Notes: a model not told the origin generated them from the letters alone. DNA of 64,000 bases from Pelagicoccus sp. SDUM812002 (GCF_031127835.1 NZ_JARXHX010000002.1:1-64000); one strand, 5' to 3'; counted from the first letter of the stretch, positions 16,253 to 26,093 are shown. Translations and numbers: made by a program.

Positions 16253-16693
16253 ATGCTCAAGTACGGCAAAACCGCCCAAAACGCCATTATGGCGATCAGC
16301 TACCTAGCCGAAGTCTACGACGGGGGAAGTACCCGCTTGAGCTCGCGCGATATCGCGTCCAACCGGCACCTGCCTCAACCCATCGTTGCGAAGCTTCTCG
16401 TAGCCCTTTCCCAAGCTGGGCTTGTGGAAGGCGCTCCCGGTCCGAAAGGTGGTTACTGGCTAGCGAAGCCTCCCGTCGAAATCAGTCTTCTCGCCGTCGT
16501 GTCGACTTTCGAAAAGGTGGGCGATCGTATCTCTTGCCCTTTCGGCACCGGAGCCTGCAATTGCGAAGACCCTTGTCCTCTCCACCACAAGCTTCTCGAC
16601 TTAGACCGCCAGTTGGTCGAATTCCTTTCCGACAACAAACTCGACGCCTTCGCCAGACTCCTACCGAAGCAGGAAGCCTGTCTCAAAGTATGA
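16253..16693 (+). CDS. Rrf2-family transcriptional regulator with Fe-S-type cysteines
   Basis: The protein has 146 residues. It begins MLKYGKTAQNAIMAISYLAE, and its winged-helix segment includes SRDIASNRHLPQPIVAKLL followed by GLVEGAPGPKGGYWLAKPP, the classic Rrf2 signature. A cysteine cluster (CPFGTGACNCEDPCPLH, ~100-116) lies where IscR and NsrR bind an iron-sulfur cluster, so it probably senses redox, NO or iron status. The cysteine spacing is not identical to IscR. It is divergent from the YecH-like gene. Confidence 0.9.
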   Translation: MLKYGKTAQNAIMAISYLAEVYDGGSTRLSSRDIASNRHLPQPIVAKLLVALSQAGLVEGAPGPKGGYWLAKPPVEISLLAVVSTFEKVGDRISCPFGTGACNCEDPCPLHHKLLDLDRQLVEFLSDNKLDAFARLLPKQEACLKV

Positions 16694-16748
16694 TAACCAA
16701 TCGGGCCAAAACCTTCGATGCCCGTTGGACTAATTAAGTTTCCGGGCC

Positions 16749-17420
16749 TCAACCCCAAAACTGCTCCTGCAAAAACGCTAGCTGCACTCGGCACGATTCG
16801 TCGAAGAACGGGCTTGGATAGCGAATAGTCCCCAAATGGCCGCAGCCTATGACATGGAGTTGCATGGGGCCGGGAGCTCTCTCGAAAACCTGCTGTGACA
16901 CTTCCGAACTGCAATAGGGCATTTCGTCGTGCTCGTCGACGCTCATCAAAAGCGGTGCCTTCAGATGGTTGATAGTATTCACTGAGACGAGGTGAACGGG
17001 AACGTCAGGCGTCACCCGCGTCAGGGTATTTATCCTATTACTGCCGTTGCTCCCGCCGCATCCGATGAACCAGCGGAACGCAGGGCTGGGTTTCATCACG
17101 CATTCGAAGTGCTCTGGCGAAGCGGAAACGACAGGCACCGGCCCCCAAGTCGTTTCGGAAGTCCCGTCGATGTTTCCGTTAAAGAACGTATCCAGAATAC
17201 TCGCGAACAGAGCACCATGCTGGTCTTCTCTCGGAAGATCGGCGCTTCTGGCCTGACGCCAACCGTTTACTTCCTGCCGGGGCTTGCCAACGCTGATTCC
17301 GAAAGTTTCTAGGATCGTACAGAAGCACCGCGAAGCCAGCCTCGTAAAACACCTCAGCCAAATTCCGACCTGGCCCACCTCCACCGCCAACCATCGCTAC
17401 ATAACTCTTTCTGATGGCTC
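16749..17420 (-). pseudogene. Degraded alpha/beta hydrolase
   Basis: Two minus-strand frames together resemble an alpha/beta hydrolase. The upstream piece (to ~17310) has GGGGGPGRNLAEVFYEAGF and LLYDPRNF. The downstream piece continues with GISVGKPRQEVNGWRQ in another frame, so there is a frameshift near 17310. The C-terminal part carries LKAPLLMSVDEHDEMPY and VIGCGHLGTI, which match the Asp and His regions of the catalytic triad. The middle that should hold the nucleophile GxSxG is replaced by sequence with no such motif, so part of the core is deleted as well. It runs up to the start of the sulfotransferase gene on the other strand. Confidence 0.6.
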
Positions 17421-17451
17421 TTGTTCGACCAAAGCGTAGAGTTCGTTCTTC

Positions 17452-18537
17452 ATGCCGATCCCACTCCACAAAATCACCGACCGTTGGAAGTTTCATCCGC
17501 TGGCAATCGTTTCGCCAACAGATTTCACGCTCGGCGAAAGTCAGCCGATCGAAATTTCGGATATCGCGAGCGACTCACGCTTTTCGCTCTACTGCTTAGA
17601 CTTCGAAGAAGAACAAGCCTGCTGGGTACGCACCCCCGAAAATATCGACATCACCAAAGGCAGTTTCATCTACACGACCCAGTTCGAGCTGGCCCAGGAA
17701 ATGGCTATCTCCTCCTTCGACGAGCTCGCGGATATCGTCAGCGGAATCGATCTAAAAGAAAGCAATATAACGATCATCCACTCCGTTGGTCGCTGCGGGT
17801 CAACCTTGATCAACCGCGTATTCGCTTCTCAACCACAGATTTTCAGCCTATCCGAGCCAGACACCATCACCCAAATCTGCGAAGCTCTAGGGGCGGAACG
17901 TATTTCCACCGCAACGGCAGCCCGACTGCTTCCCCTCGTATCGAAAGCTGTCATACGACCAGTACCGGGATCGACGAGACGTGAAAACGTCGCCATCAAA
18001 CTACGCAGCCAATGTATCAGTATTGCGGAACAACTTTGCGAAGCGCTCCCGCAGGCGCACAACATCTACCTCAAGCGATCCCCCGAAAATTGGCTGCGTT
18101 CTGCCTACCGAGCCTTCGTGCCACCGGACAAGGTAGACGACCGCGAGTTCAAACAAATGTGTGAAGACATCTTCGCAGCTTTCATTCCCATCGTTCGCGC
18201 GGAAAGAATCGAAAACGAACCCATGAGCCTCGCAAAGGTTTGGATCTTAAATTGGATTCACAACACCCTCTGCTACCGTGAAGCCAGCGAGCGCGGCCTA
18301 TCCTTCCTAACTCTCGACTACTCCGAAATACAATCCAACCCGCGGGCTGCCATCGGATCTATCTTCGCTCACGCTAAAGTCGACAATATCGACTGGGACG
18401 CAGTTGACGCCACCCTTGTCCTCGACTCCCAAGCGGACAGCCCCGTCGCCCGCGCGTCCGTAAAGGACAATGCTATCACCGATCACCATTTCAAGGAAGC
18501 GATGGAAGTTCTGGCCGGTTACCTTCCAGACGAGTAG
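17452..18537 (+). CDS. Sulfotransferase-family protein (PAPS-type P-loop)
   Basis: The protein has 361 residues. The 5'-phosphosulfate-binding loop appears as HSVGRCGSTLINRVF at ~111, and the 3'-phosphate-binding segment as YLKRSPENWLRSAYRAF at ~205, both typical of sulfotransferases that use PAPS. There is no signal peptide. The first 100 residues are not conserved in any way I recognise. The acceptor could be a glycan, lipid or small molecule. The start lies next to the end of a decayed hydrolase on the other strand. Confidence 0.75.
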   Translation: MPIPLHKITDRWKFHPLAIVSPTDFTLGESQPIEISDIASDSRFSLYCLDFEEEQACWVRTPENIDITKGSFIYTTQFELAQEMAISSFDELADIVSGIDLKESNITIIHSVGRCGSTLINRVFASQPQIFSLSEPDTITQICEALGAERISTATAARLLPLVSKAVIRPVPGSTRRENVAIKLRSQCISIAEQLCEALPQAHNIYLKRSPENWLRSAYRAFVPPDKVDDREFKQMCEDIFAAFIPIVRAERIENEPMSLAKVWILNWIHNTLCYREASERGLSFLTLDYSEIQSNPRAAIGSIFAHAKVDNIDWDAVDATLVLDSQADSPVARASVKDNAITDHHFKEAMEVLAGYLPDE

Positions 18538-18554
18538 CGATCCCCTGTCATATT

Positions 18555-18908
18555 TTAGTACTTCCACATTTCTTCGTCCTCGACGACGACTTGGGCAACA
18601 ATCTCGGACTTGATCGCATCCTCGCGAACATCCCAGGCTCCCGCGATCTCCTGCATGCGCTCGATCCCTTTCTCGAAAAACCCCGGATTTAGCCGGAAGC
18701 GATTGAATTTCCCTTCCTTGACCCGGGTGACCAGCCCTGATCGCTCCAGCACCTTTAGGTGTTTGGATATTGCTGGACCCGACATATCGAATGGCTTTGC
18801 CAGCTGGCCGACCGTCGGATTGCCCCTAGCAATTTCGAGCAAAATCGCTCGTCGCGTAGCGTCCGCAAACGCTTGGAAGATCAGGTCAAGCGAATCTCCT
18901 TTAACCAT
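18555..18908 (-). CDS. ArsR-family winged-helix transcriptional regulator
   Basis: The protein has 117 residues. The segment LIFQAFADATRRAILLEIA is the usual start of metal-independent ArsR repressors. The recognition helix region is MSGPAISKHLKVLERSGLV, and the wing is VTRVKEGKFNRFRLNP. No cysteine metal site is visible. Such regulators often pair with an SRPBCC (AHSA1) gene, but none is found here. It converges on the sulfotransferase gene with a short gap. Confidence 0.85.
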   Translation of the reverse strand: MVKGDSLDLIFQAFADATRRAILLEIARGNPTVGQLAKPFDMSGPAISKHLKVLERSGLVTRVKEGKFNRFRLNPGFFEKGIERMQEIAGAWDVREDAIKSEIVAQVVVEDEEMWKY

Positions 18909-19207
18909 ATAGTTATCTATCTGGCTGGACTGACGCAGCTATGTCAACACGTGATATCGCTTCGACAGAGTCCATGTAAATGGTGCTCGTCTTCGAACGC
19001 CGCTCCCGTAAACGTGGCATACTTGGAATAGTCCGCGGTTTTCGACACCGTAGCAACGGGCATAAAAGAATTTCGTCGTATCTTACGGCAAGCCATCCCA
19101 GTTTCCATCGACCAACCACAATTAGGATAGGACGAAGCCAGTCTCAGTAGATCGTTTTCGGGTCAGGTAACTTTTCAAAGTAACCCTCATTCCAAGGGAA
19201 TACCAAC
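18909..19207. other. Intergenic region, nothing recognised
   Basis: About 300 bases between the ArsR gene and the SHOCT gene. It must hold promoters for both, but I see no clear operator or terminator. A minus-strand frame of 39 codons (19063-18944) has no supporting features. Confidence 0.4.
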
Positions 19208-20071
19208 ATGCAAAATTTCACTAACTATGGCCGAGAGGCCATCAACTCCATCTCCCAGCGATATGGCATTTCAACCGATGCGGTAGCTCATATGCTAATC
19301 GCGGTCAGCAATGGCGGCGGAACCATGGCCCAATTCAATTGCCCGGAACTGGGCGGTGGCGGCCAGTGGATGCAAGGTGGCATGACCATGGTGGGCGACA
19401 TGTTTAACAACGGGCTCAAAAACACGGTAGATAGCCTCTGCGGCGAACTCTCGAATCTGCTCTACAATCAAAATAACCCCATTTTCGCTCCGATCCAGAG
19501 GCGAGCCTCCTCGCAATCCAGCCAACAGCAGTACCAAGGCGACGGCCACGGACAAAACAGCATCTTCATTTCCGGTGGAAACCAAGGAAACTGGTGGATC
19601 GAAGATCTCGGCCAGGCTTCCTCCACCGGAGGACAAAACAATGTCCGCTATGCCATTTTCCCACAATCCCGACGCTTGGCTATCGAAATCAATGGAAGCG
19701 TCACAATCTACGACACGCTCGATCACCAAATCGGCGGAGTCTCCCAACAACAAAGCGGCGATTCCTCCATGTCATTCACGAGCCAGTACGGCCTTGTATA
19801 CGTTTCGCAGCTGCCCGTCATCTCAATCGACGGCAACCGCCAGGAATCCGCGAATTCTCAACCTCCTCAGGCTCAGCCAGCCGCTCCCGCTCCTCAAAAC
19901 GAATCTCCGCAGCCAGTGCCGATTCAAGAGAATCAGTTCGAGCCCGCAGAATCCGAACTCGAGCACGACATCTTCGACAAGATCGAGCGATTGGCCGGAC
20001 TCAAGGACAAGGGCATTCTGAGCGAAGAGGAATACTCCACCAAAAAAGCAGAGCTGCTCGCGCGACTGTAG
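19208..20071 (+). CDS. SHOCT-domain protein
   Basis: The protein has 287 residues. The last ~35 form a SHOCT domain (KIERLAGLKDKGILSEEEY then KKAELLARL), a short helical oligomerisation module. The N-terminal ~90 residues contain SISQRYGISTDAVAHMLIAV followed by a Gly/Met-rich segment, a pattern I recall from other SHOCT proteins. The middle has GNWWIEDLGQASSTG and short beta-type sequence, then a Pro/Gln-rich linker. There is no signal peptide or membrane helix. Function is unknown. Confidence 0.75.
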   Translation: MQNFTNYGREAINSISQRYGISTDAVAHMLIAVSNGGGTMAQFNCPELGGGGQWMQGGMTMVGDMFNNGLKNTVDSLCGELSNLLYNQNNPIFAPIQRRASSQSSQQQYQGDGHGQNSIFISGGNQGNWWIEDLGQASSTGGQNNVRYAIFPQSRRLAIEINGSVTIYDTLDHQIGGVSQQQSGDSSMSFTSQYGLVYVSQLPVISIDGNRQESANSQPPQAQPAAPAPQNESPQPVPIQENQFEPAESELEHDIFDKIERLAGLKDKGILSEEEYSTKKAELLARL

Positions 20072-20237
20072 ATTCAACACTACGGGAGCTTAATTAGCGA
20101 GAAAGGCTTCGCTTCTTAAACGAGCCCCCCGCTCCCTACCGAGATCTCACACCCGCGGTTCAGGCACACGACTACCTCCTTCGATTCCGTGTTGCAAGAA
20201 ACGGGAGTTCCACTGTTTTATAAGTGGTTCACCCGAC

Positions 20238-20603
20238 GTGATGCCTACCCAACTCGAAACCGACCTGAAAAATGCTGACCGCGTAGCCACCGTTATGGAT
20301 TCAGCGTTCCAGATTCCGGGTACAACTATCAGGATTGGTTGGGATGCGCTGATCGGATTGATTCCGGGAGCGGGCGACACCCTAGCCGCCTTGCCACTCG
20401 CCTACTTCCTGTTCATCGGCTGGCGCCACAAACTTCCAAAGCACCTGCTTATGCTCATGGTCGGACGGCAACTTCTCGACCTGCTCATCGGCTCCATTCC
20501 GCTGCTTGGCGACCTCTTCGACGTCGCCTACCGCGCCAACCAGAAAAATGCCCGCACTTTGCGAGATGCGCTCGCCAACCACGCGTCCCTTTCCAAATCC
20601 TAA
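20238..20603 (+). CDS. DUF4112-family small membrane protein
   Basis: The protein has 121 residues. The segments DSAFQIPGTTIRIGWDALIG, LIPGAGDTLAALPLAYFLF and GSIPLLGDLFDVAYRANQKN are the DUF4112 signature. Two membrane segments flank the glycine-rich IPGAGD turn. Function is unknown. It overlaps the SMP-30 gene by one base (TAATG), indicating translational coupling. Confidence 0.85.
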   Translation: MMPTQLETDLKNADRVATVMDSAFQIPGTTIRIGWDALIGLIPGAGDTLAALPLAYFLFIGWRHKLPKHLLMLMVGRQLLDLLIGSIPLLGDLFDVAYRANQKNARTLRDALANHASLSKS

Positions 20604-21640
20604 TGAACAATACACTGCATCTCTTCGCTAGCGCCTTCGCGTTCGCCCTGCTTTCGCTCGGCCAAGCTCAGTCTGATCCCTCCGGCTTGCCTTCCCCTTT
20701 CGAAACTCGCGGCAGTATCGAAAGCTACTCCCCAGAGTTCGACGAGTTGGTTTCACCCGACGCCAAAATCGAAATCCTAGCGGAGGGCTTCCGTTGGTCG
20801 GAAGGCCCGGTCTGGGATGCCGCTAAAGACCGACTTCTCTTCACCGACGTGCCAGAAAACACCGCCTATGCGTGGTCCGAAGAGGATGGCCTCAGCATCT
20901 TCCTCCAACCCAGCGGCCACTCAGAACTAAATCCTGAAGGATTTCGGGAAGCCGGAGCCAACGGACTCGCTTTCGCCCCCGACGGACGACTCGCGATCTG
21001 CCAACACGGCAACCAGCAAGTCGCCCTTTACGACGAAGACAGCGGTCTCATCACCCCACTCGTGGACCGCTACGAAGACCAAAACTTCTACAGCCCCAAC
21101 GATCTGGTCTACGCAAACAACGGGACACTCTTTTTCACCGATCCGCCATACGGCTTGCCAATGGAAAAGCACGAAGGGATCGAAACTCACTACGTCTACC
21201 GGCTAGATCCAAACGGAAACGTTCAGAGAGTTGTCGACTCGATCCGCTACCCCAATGGTGTCGCTCTTTCACCCGATAACAACACCCTCTACGTCGCCAG
21301 TTCCGACTGGCGCACCCCCGCTGTCTACTCGATCCCTCTCGACAGCGAGCTCAACGTAAGTGGAGAACCCACTCTTCTGTTCGACGCCACCGCATACCGA
21401 AGCGATTCCCTCCGGGGCGGATGCGATGGCATGGCAATCGTCAGCGACGGCAACATTTGGACAACCGGTCCTGGCGGGGTCTACGTCATCAAACCAAATG
21501 GTAAATTGATCGGATTCCTGAACGTCGAAGGCCGCATCGCCAACTGTGCCTTCGGTGGACCGCAAGGAACCACTCTCTACATGACCGCAGCCAACAAGCT
21601 GCTACGTATCGAAACATTAGTGACAGCCGTTCAAAACTAG
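20603..21640 (+). CDS. Secreted SMP-30/gluconolactonase-family hydrolase
   Basis: The ATG at 20603 overlaps the previous stop codon and begins a signal peptide (ending near LGQAQS), giving 345 residues. The six-bladed beta-propeller motifs are visible: GFRWSEGPVWD supplies the metal-binding Glu, GANGLAFAPDGRL and FYSPNDLVYANNG supply Asn ligands, and RGGCDGMAIVSDGNIW supplies the catalytic Asp. Family members are metal-dependent lactonases, often gluconolactonases, acting here outside the cytoplasm. That would fit the oxidised sugars expected from the GMC dehydrogenase at 26.7-28.4 kb, but the link is only circumstantial. Confidence 0.85.
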   Translation: MNNTLHLFASAFAFALLSLGQAQSDPSGLPSPFETRGSIESYSPEFDELVSPDAKIEILAEGFRWSEGPVWDAAKDRLLFTDVPENTAYAWSEEDGLSIFLQPSGHSELNPEGFREAGANGLAFAPDGRLAICQHGNQQVALYDEDSGLITPLVDRYEDQNFYSPNDLVYANNGTLFFTDPPYGLPMEKHEGIETHYVYRLDPNGNVQRVVDSIRYPNGVALSPDNNTLYVASSDWRTPAVYSIPLDSELNVSGEPTLLFDATAYRSDSLRGGCDGMAIVSDGNIWTTGPGGVYVIKPNGKLIGFLNVEGRIANCAFGGPQGTTLYMTAANKLLRIETLVTAVQN

Positions 21641-21692
21641 CGGCCGCTTTTCCTACAAACAAAGGAACGCCCCACAACCAACCCCATTCTTA

Positions 21693-22331
21693 ATGAGCGT
21701 TCTAGAATACGGACTATACTGCTTCGTTTCACTTTTCGTAATCGTAGAGCCCATCACCATCGCGCCCGTGCTGCTGGCCATGACCCCGCACGACAGCGCA
21801 GAATCGCGTATCCATATGGTACGCATCGCTTGCCTCACCGCTGCAGGCGTGCTGCTGGTTTTCGCCCTCACCGGAAATGTTCTCCTCTCCTTGCTCGGCA
21901 TCACCCTCTACGCTTTCCAAGCAGCAGGAGGAGCCCTCCTCTTCTTGATCGCTCTGCAAATGCTACAGGCAAAGTCCGAGACGCCGGAGCGTATCACGCC
22001 GGGAGAGACTGCAGCAGGTAGAGTCAAGGACGACATCGCAATCAGCCCCTTGGCCATCCCCCTGCTCGCAGGTCCCGGAGCTATCTCCACTTCCATCCTT
22101 CTTTACCAACAGGCCGGAAACTGGCACCACAAAACCGCACTCTGCACAGCGATTATCCTCGTCGCCTTCGTCTCGTACTGGATTTTACGCTTCGCCTCAC
22201 AAAGCGCAAAGTGGCTTTCACCGCTCGTGCTACGACTCGTAACTCGCTTGATGGGACTGCTCCTAGCTGCTCTCGCAGTTCAATTCATTTTCAACGGCGT
22301 GCGAGCCGCAGAGCTCTTTAGCTCGAAGTAG
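21693..22331 (+). CDS. MarC/UPF0056-family membrane protein
   Basis: The protein has 212 residues with six predicted membrane helices, the usual MarC size. The conserved segments VSLFVIVEPITIAPVLLAMT near the start and SPLAIPLLAGPGAISTSIL in the middle are family hallmarks. The role is unproven; MarC was once linked to multiple antibiotic resistance, but that is no longer supported. The short gap to the convergent antiporter gene (24 bases) leaves little room for a terminator and none is obvious. Confidence 0.9.
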   Translation: MSVLEYGLYCFVSLFVIVEPITIAPVLLAMTPHDSAESRIHMVRIACLTAAGVLLVFALTGNVLLSLLGITLYAFQAAGGALLFLIALQMLQAKSETPERITPGETAAGRVKDDIAISPLAIPLLAGPGAISTSILLYQQAGNWHHKTALCTAIILVAFVSYWILRFASQSAKWLSPLVLRLVTRLMGLLLAALAVQFIFNGVRAAELFSSK

Positions 22332-22355
22332 CATCCCCTTCCCACAGCGTCGCTT

Positions 22356-23294
22356 CTAAGGCCACAAGACCCAGAGGTACACGACATAACCCAACATCAG
22401 GAAAGCCCCCTCTACTCTCCGTAAAACGTAGCCGCTCCAGATCAGAGGGAGCATCGCCAACGAAAAGAGAACCATCACCAAGAGGTCGAATATTTGGATG
22501 CTGGAGCCCGCAATGGGACTTACCATGGCCGAAATGCCCAAAATTCCCAAGATATTGAATACGTTCGAACCAATCACGTTCCCGATCGCAATGTCCGGCT
22601 GACGCTTCAGTGCTGCCGTCACGGAGGTGACAAGCTCAGGCATGCTGGTCCCAGCGGAAACGATCGTGAGGCCGATCACCGCTTCGCTCACTCCCCATCC
22701 TCTTGCAAGTTCGGACGCGCCCCACACCAAGAGCTTCGACCCTCCGATCGAAAGCCCCAGCCCGAGAACGAACCAACCTAGGTCCCACCAGAGCGAACGT
22801 CTGTGACTCTTTACCGATTCATCTGGTGCGGCCACATCGACAGGTGTCGTTCCGACATTCGCCTGCTTCAAGTTCAGCACCGTGTAGAGCAAGCACCCGA
22901 AGAGAAAGATCGCCGCTTGCAAGCGCCCCAAACTTCCGTCCCAAAGAAACCAACAAGCGAGCAAGGCAACAAGCAACATCACCGGTGCATCCACTTTTAC
23001 GATACGCCGTTCTACCCCAATGGGACAAATCAGAGCCGTCAGTCCTAGGATCACACCTATATTGAAGGTATTGGACCCAACCACATTTCCCACCGCAATG
23101 TCGGCCGTCCCTTCCAATGCTGCTTGCAAGCTCACCACCAGCTCAGGCGTGCTTGTTCCATAGGCGACCACCGTCAAGCCAACCGCTAGGGGCGAGAGGC
23201 CCAGCCGAGAAGCAAAAGACGACGCGCCTCTCACCAAAAACTCCGCCCCAAGGAACAGAAGGCAAAGAGAGAGAATTACAGCGAGTATCAGCAT
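22356..23294 (-). CDS. Calcium/sodium antiporter (CaCA family, YrbG-like)
   Basis: The protein has 312 residues with about ten membrane helices. Both alpha-repeats are present: AYGTSTPELVVSLQAAL with GNVVGSNTFNIG, and SAGTSMPELVTSVTAAL with GNVIGSNVFNILG. These supply the acidic residues that coordinate Ca and Na. It would expel calcium in exchange for sodium or protons at the inner membrane. It starts ten bases after the stop of the DUF2721 gene, so the two are probably one transcript. Confidence 0.93.
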   Translation of the reverse strand: MLILAVILSLCLLFLGAEFLVRGASSFASRLGLSPLAVGLTVVAYGTSTPELVVSLQAALEGTADIAVGNVVGSNTFNIGVILGLTALICPIGVERRIVKVDAPVMLLVALLACWFLWDGSLGRLQAAIFLFGCLLYTVLNLKQANVGTTPVDVAAPDESVKSHRRSLWWDLGWFVLGLGLSIGGSKLLVWGASELARGWGVSEAVIGLTIVSAGTSMPELVTSVTAALKRQPDIAIGNVIGSNVFNILGILGISAMVSPIAGSSIQIFDLLVMVLFSLAMLPLIWSGYVLRRVEGAFLMLGYVVYLWVLWP

Positions 23295-23304
23295 GATGAT
23301 CTAT

Positions 23305-23748
23305 TTAGAGGTCGCCAAAGGCGCTCTCAGAAAGACGGAACGTTTTGAGGGAGAGATTCACGTCGTGCAAAAACAAGCCGAGAGCAGCCACGAAACAAAC
23401 CATGCATGCCGCGAACAACAAAAAGATCAGCCAAGCCCAATTAAGCGCCCAAAACGAAATGGTGAACAGAACGCAAACCAGCAGCGCTGCAAACAACAGG
23501 CTTAGCGAATTGAACAAAATCGCAAAGCGGCCGCTCCTCGCCCGCATCGCCAAGATCGCCAGTTCCTGCTTGGCCAAACCTTCGGGAAGCCGAGCCGCCA
23601 GATCCGGATTCTCCCTCAAGGCGCGAGCTCGGTCCGTCACACGGCCATAACGATTTGTCATAGCAAGGAGAATCAAACCAACCCCCGAAATCAAGATCAT
23701 GGGACCAATGGCAAGCTGAAGCGTAGGGACGAGTTCGTTCACATTCAT
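23305..23748 (-). CDS. DUF2721-family membrane protein
   Basis: The protein has 147 residues with three membrane helices. The segments PTLQLAIGPMILISGVGLIL and MTNRYGRVTDRARAL match DUF2721. Function is unknown. It is the first gene of a pair with the Ca/Na antiporter. Confidence 0.85.
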   Translation of the reverse strand: MNVNELVPTLQLAIGPMILISGVGLILLAMTNRYGRVTDRARALRENPDLAARLPEGLAKQELAILAMRARSGRFAILFNSLSLLFAALLVCVLFTISFWALNWAWLIFLLFAACMVCFVAALGLFLHDVNLSLKTFRLSESAFGDL

Positions 23749-23895
23749 AAATAGCCGAAGGATGAGCGGAACTGGTTCAACTTACTACTTATTTCATTGT
23801 CGCCAACCTCTTTGTTCTCGGACGGTTGAAGTTTAAACCGGATCGCAGCTCACAAATCTGACACTTAGCCACGCGGCGACGACCAACAGTCTTCG

Positions 23896-25920
23896 CTAAA
23901 CGAGCTCCACCCACGCTGAGAGGCGCAAATCGCGGCTGGAGGCTCCCACCTGCAGTTCGAAGGTACCTGCTTCTGCGACCCAGTCCTTGGACTCGGGCGA
24001 CCAGAAGCTGACGTCAGCCTTGTTCAGTTCCAGCGTCACCTGTTGCGACTCACCTGGAGCCAGCTGCACCTTGCGGAAGCCTTTCAGCTCCTTCGCAGGT
24101 CGCGGCAGCGAACTCTCTTCGTCCCGCACGTAGAGCTGGGTAATTTCCGAGCCTACAACATTTCCCGCATTCTTAAGCGTGAAACTCACCTCGATTGATT
24201 CATCCGCGGAAAATTTCTGTTTTGAGACCTTGATGTCCGAGTATTCGAACTTCGTATACGAAAGCCCATGCCCAAAAGGATAGAGCGGCTCGATCCGCTT
24301 GCTGTCGTACCAGCGGTAACCGACGAAGACGCCTTCTTCGTACTCGATGTCGTAGGTATCGCGGGCCGCTTCCCACTGGTCGTTCCAACTGCTGTAGAGG
24401 TGCTCTCCGTGCGGGACATAGTCGGGGTCCACGCTGTCAGCGAATTCCCGCTCGATGGTTATGGGTAGCTTCCCGGACGGATTGGTTTTCCCCGAAAGGA
24501 TTTCAGCTACGGCCGTGTGGCCGTTCTGACCGTTGTACCAGCAATAGACGATGGCCGCCGCCTTCCCTGACCATTCTGTCATGCGAATGCCAGATCCGCT
24601 CTGCACGAGCACGACCACATTGGAATTCAAGCTCATCACCTTGCGGGCAAAACTCTCGTCGCCCTCGCCGAGCGCGAAGGGGCGATCCCAGCCTTCGCTG
24701 TCCATAGTTCCAATACTGTAGACCACTCTCTTCGCCGCCGCGATCCGTTCCCAAGTCGGAGCCTTGTCGAAGGCGATTCGATCACCAAACTCTGCCTTCA
24801 GAGCGTCGAGCAACTGCACGGTATCGTAACCGTCGACCCGAGCCGAGCCGCCGCCATGGGCTTTGCTGGTGAGGAAGTCGCCGATCACCAAAATCTCATC
24901 CTCACCCGCCAACGGCAGGATCCCGCCTTCATTTTTCAGTAGGACCGTGCCTTCTCGAGCAGTCTGGAGAGCGATTTCCTCATGCATTGGGAAGTTGTCG
25001 ACCAACTCAGGACGCGGCTCCACGTCGAAGAGGTTCATCGCCTTGAGGGTGGTTAGAATTGATTTAACCATACGGTTAACATCTGCCTCGTCTACCTCAC
25101 CAGAACGCACCTTTTCGGCTAGTCCGACGGTCGCGAGGCAGGCTGGCATTTCTAAATCTTGTCCCGACTTGGCTACCTTAGTCCCATCGAACACCGACCA
25201 CCAATCCGTCATGACCAACCACTTGAAACCGAGATGGCTGCGCAACAAGCCCTTGATCACCTCTTCGCTCTGTCCCGCCCACTCGCCGTTGACGAGGTTG
25301 TAGGAAGTCATGGCCGCCATCACGCCCGCATCGATGCCCGCCTTGAAGGCAGGCAAGTAGATTTCATTGAGCGCGCGCTCGTCCACAACCGAATTGCTCT
25401 TGCGGCGGAAGTAGTCGGTGTTGTTGGCCACGAAGTGCTTGATGGTCGCCACCACGCCGGTGTCTTGAGCTCCCTTGATGTAGGTCTCGATCATGCGGGA
25501 TGTGAGGAAGGGATCCTCGCCGAAGTACTCGAAATTGCGCCCGCACTGGGAGTGGCGATAGATATTGAAGCCTGGCCCCAGCAAGATACCGATCCCCGCA
25601 GCGAGCGACTGCTCCGCCACGCTCTTGGCGAATTCCTCCGAAAGCGCCGGATTCCAAGTAGCCGACAGCTGCAGCGGGCAGGGGAACGCCGTCGATTTCT
25701 CGATAGCATTCTGGTAAGTGAACTCATGGAAGCGGTTCCGCAAATGAATGCCCGCGGTGGCATCGCTCATCATGACCCGCTTGATCCCAAGGCGCTTGAT
25801 GGCCTTTGTGTAGAACATGTCTTCGCCTCCCACATAGTCGCACTTCTCGTCGAGAGTCATTTGGGAGAGGATTTCATCCGCCCAAGCGGAGGAGTCTTCA
25901 AAGGAATTTATAGGATACAT
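23896..25920 (-). CDS. Glycoside hydrolase family 3 beta-glucosidase-like enzyme
   Basis: The protein has 674 residues and no signal peptide, so it is likely cytoplasmic. The N-terminal barrel shows QMTLDEKCDYVGGED, then VATIKHFVANN and the nucleophile region WLVMTDWWSVFDG, with Asp at ~237. The second domain has LPLAGEDEILVIGDF. The C-terminal part (GLSYTKFEYSDI, then ELKGFRKVQLAPGESQ) is the fibronectin III-like domain usual in this family. It removes non-reducing glucose or related sugars from oligosaccharides. It is the last gene of the GH1-GMC-GH3 minus-strand cluster, separated from the Tat-exported subunit by 173 bases. Confidence 0.92.
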   Translation of the reverse strand: MYPINSFEDSSAWADEILSQMTLDEKCDYVGGEDMFYTKAIKRLGIKRVMMSDATAGIHLRNRFHEFTYQNAIEKSTAFPCPLQLSATWNPALSEEFAKSVAEQSLAAGIGILLGPGFNIYRHSQCGRNFEYFGEDPFLTSRMIETYIKGAQDTGVVATIKHFVANNTDYFRRKSNSVVDERALNEIYLPAFKAGIDAGVMAAMTSYNLVNGEWAGQSEEVIKGLLRSHLGFKWLVMTDWWSVFDGTKVAKSGQDLEMPACLATVGLAEKVRSGEVDEADVNRMVKSILTTLKAMNLFDVEPRPELVDNFPMHEEIALQTAREGTVLLKNEGGILPLAGEDEILVIGDFLTSKAHGGGSARVDGYDTVQLLDALKAEFGDRIAFDKAPTWERIAAAKRVVYSIGTMDSEGWDRPFALGEGDESFARKVMSLNSNVVVLVQSGSGIRMTEWSGKAAAIVYCWYNGQNGHTAVAEILSGKTNPSGKLPITIEREFADSVDPDYVPHGEHLYSSWNDQWEAARDTYDIEYEEGVFVGYRWYDSKRIEPLYPFGHGLSYTKFEYSDIKVSKQKFSADESIEVSFTLKNAGNVVGSEITQLYVRDEESSLPRPAKELKGFRKVQLAPGESQQVTLELNKADVSFWSPESKDWVAEAGTFELQVGASSRDLRLSAWVELV

Positions 25921-26093
25921 AGCGTGGCGTAGGTCCGAGGGTTTGGAGGAAAATGGAAAACCGACTTCAAAGCTTCCACTTCAGCTACACCAGATAATTG
26001 CTACTCTCCCTAACCAATGGCCTCAGGCCCCGCTACAATCTAGGTCAACCACTACTCGACCATTGGACGAATTCCGAGAAGAGTTGCGCTCCT

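Noticed and set aside
18944-19063. 39-codon minus-strand frame upstream of the ArsR gene
   Set aside because: No ribosome-binding site, no domain, length within chance.
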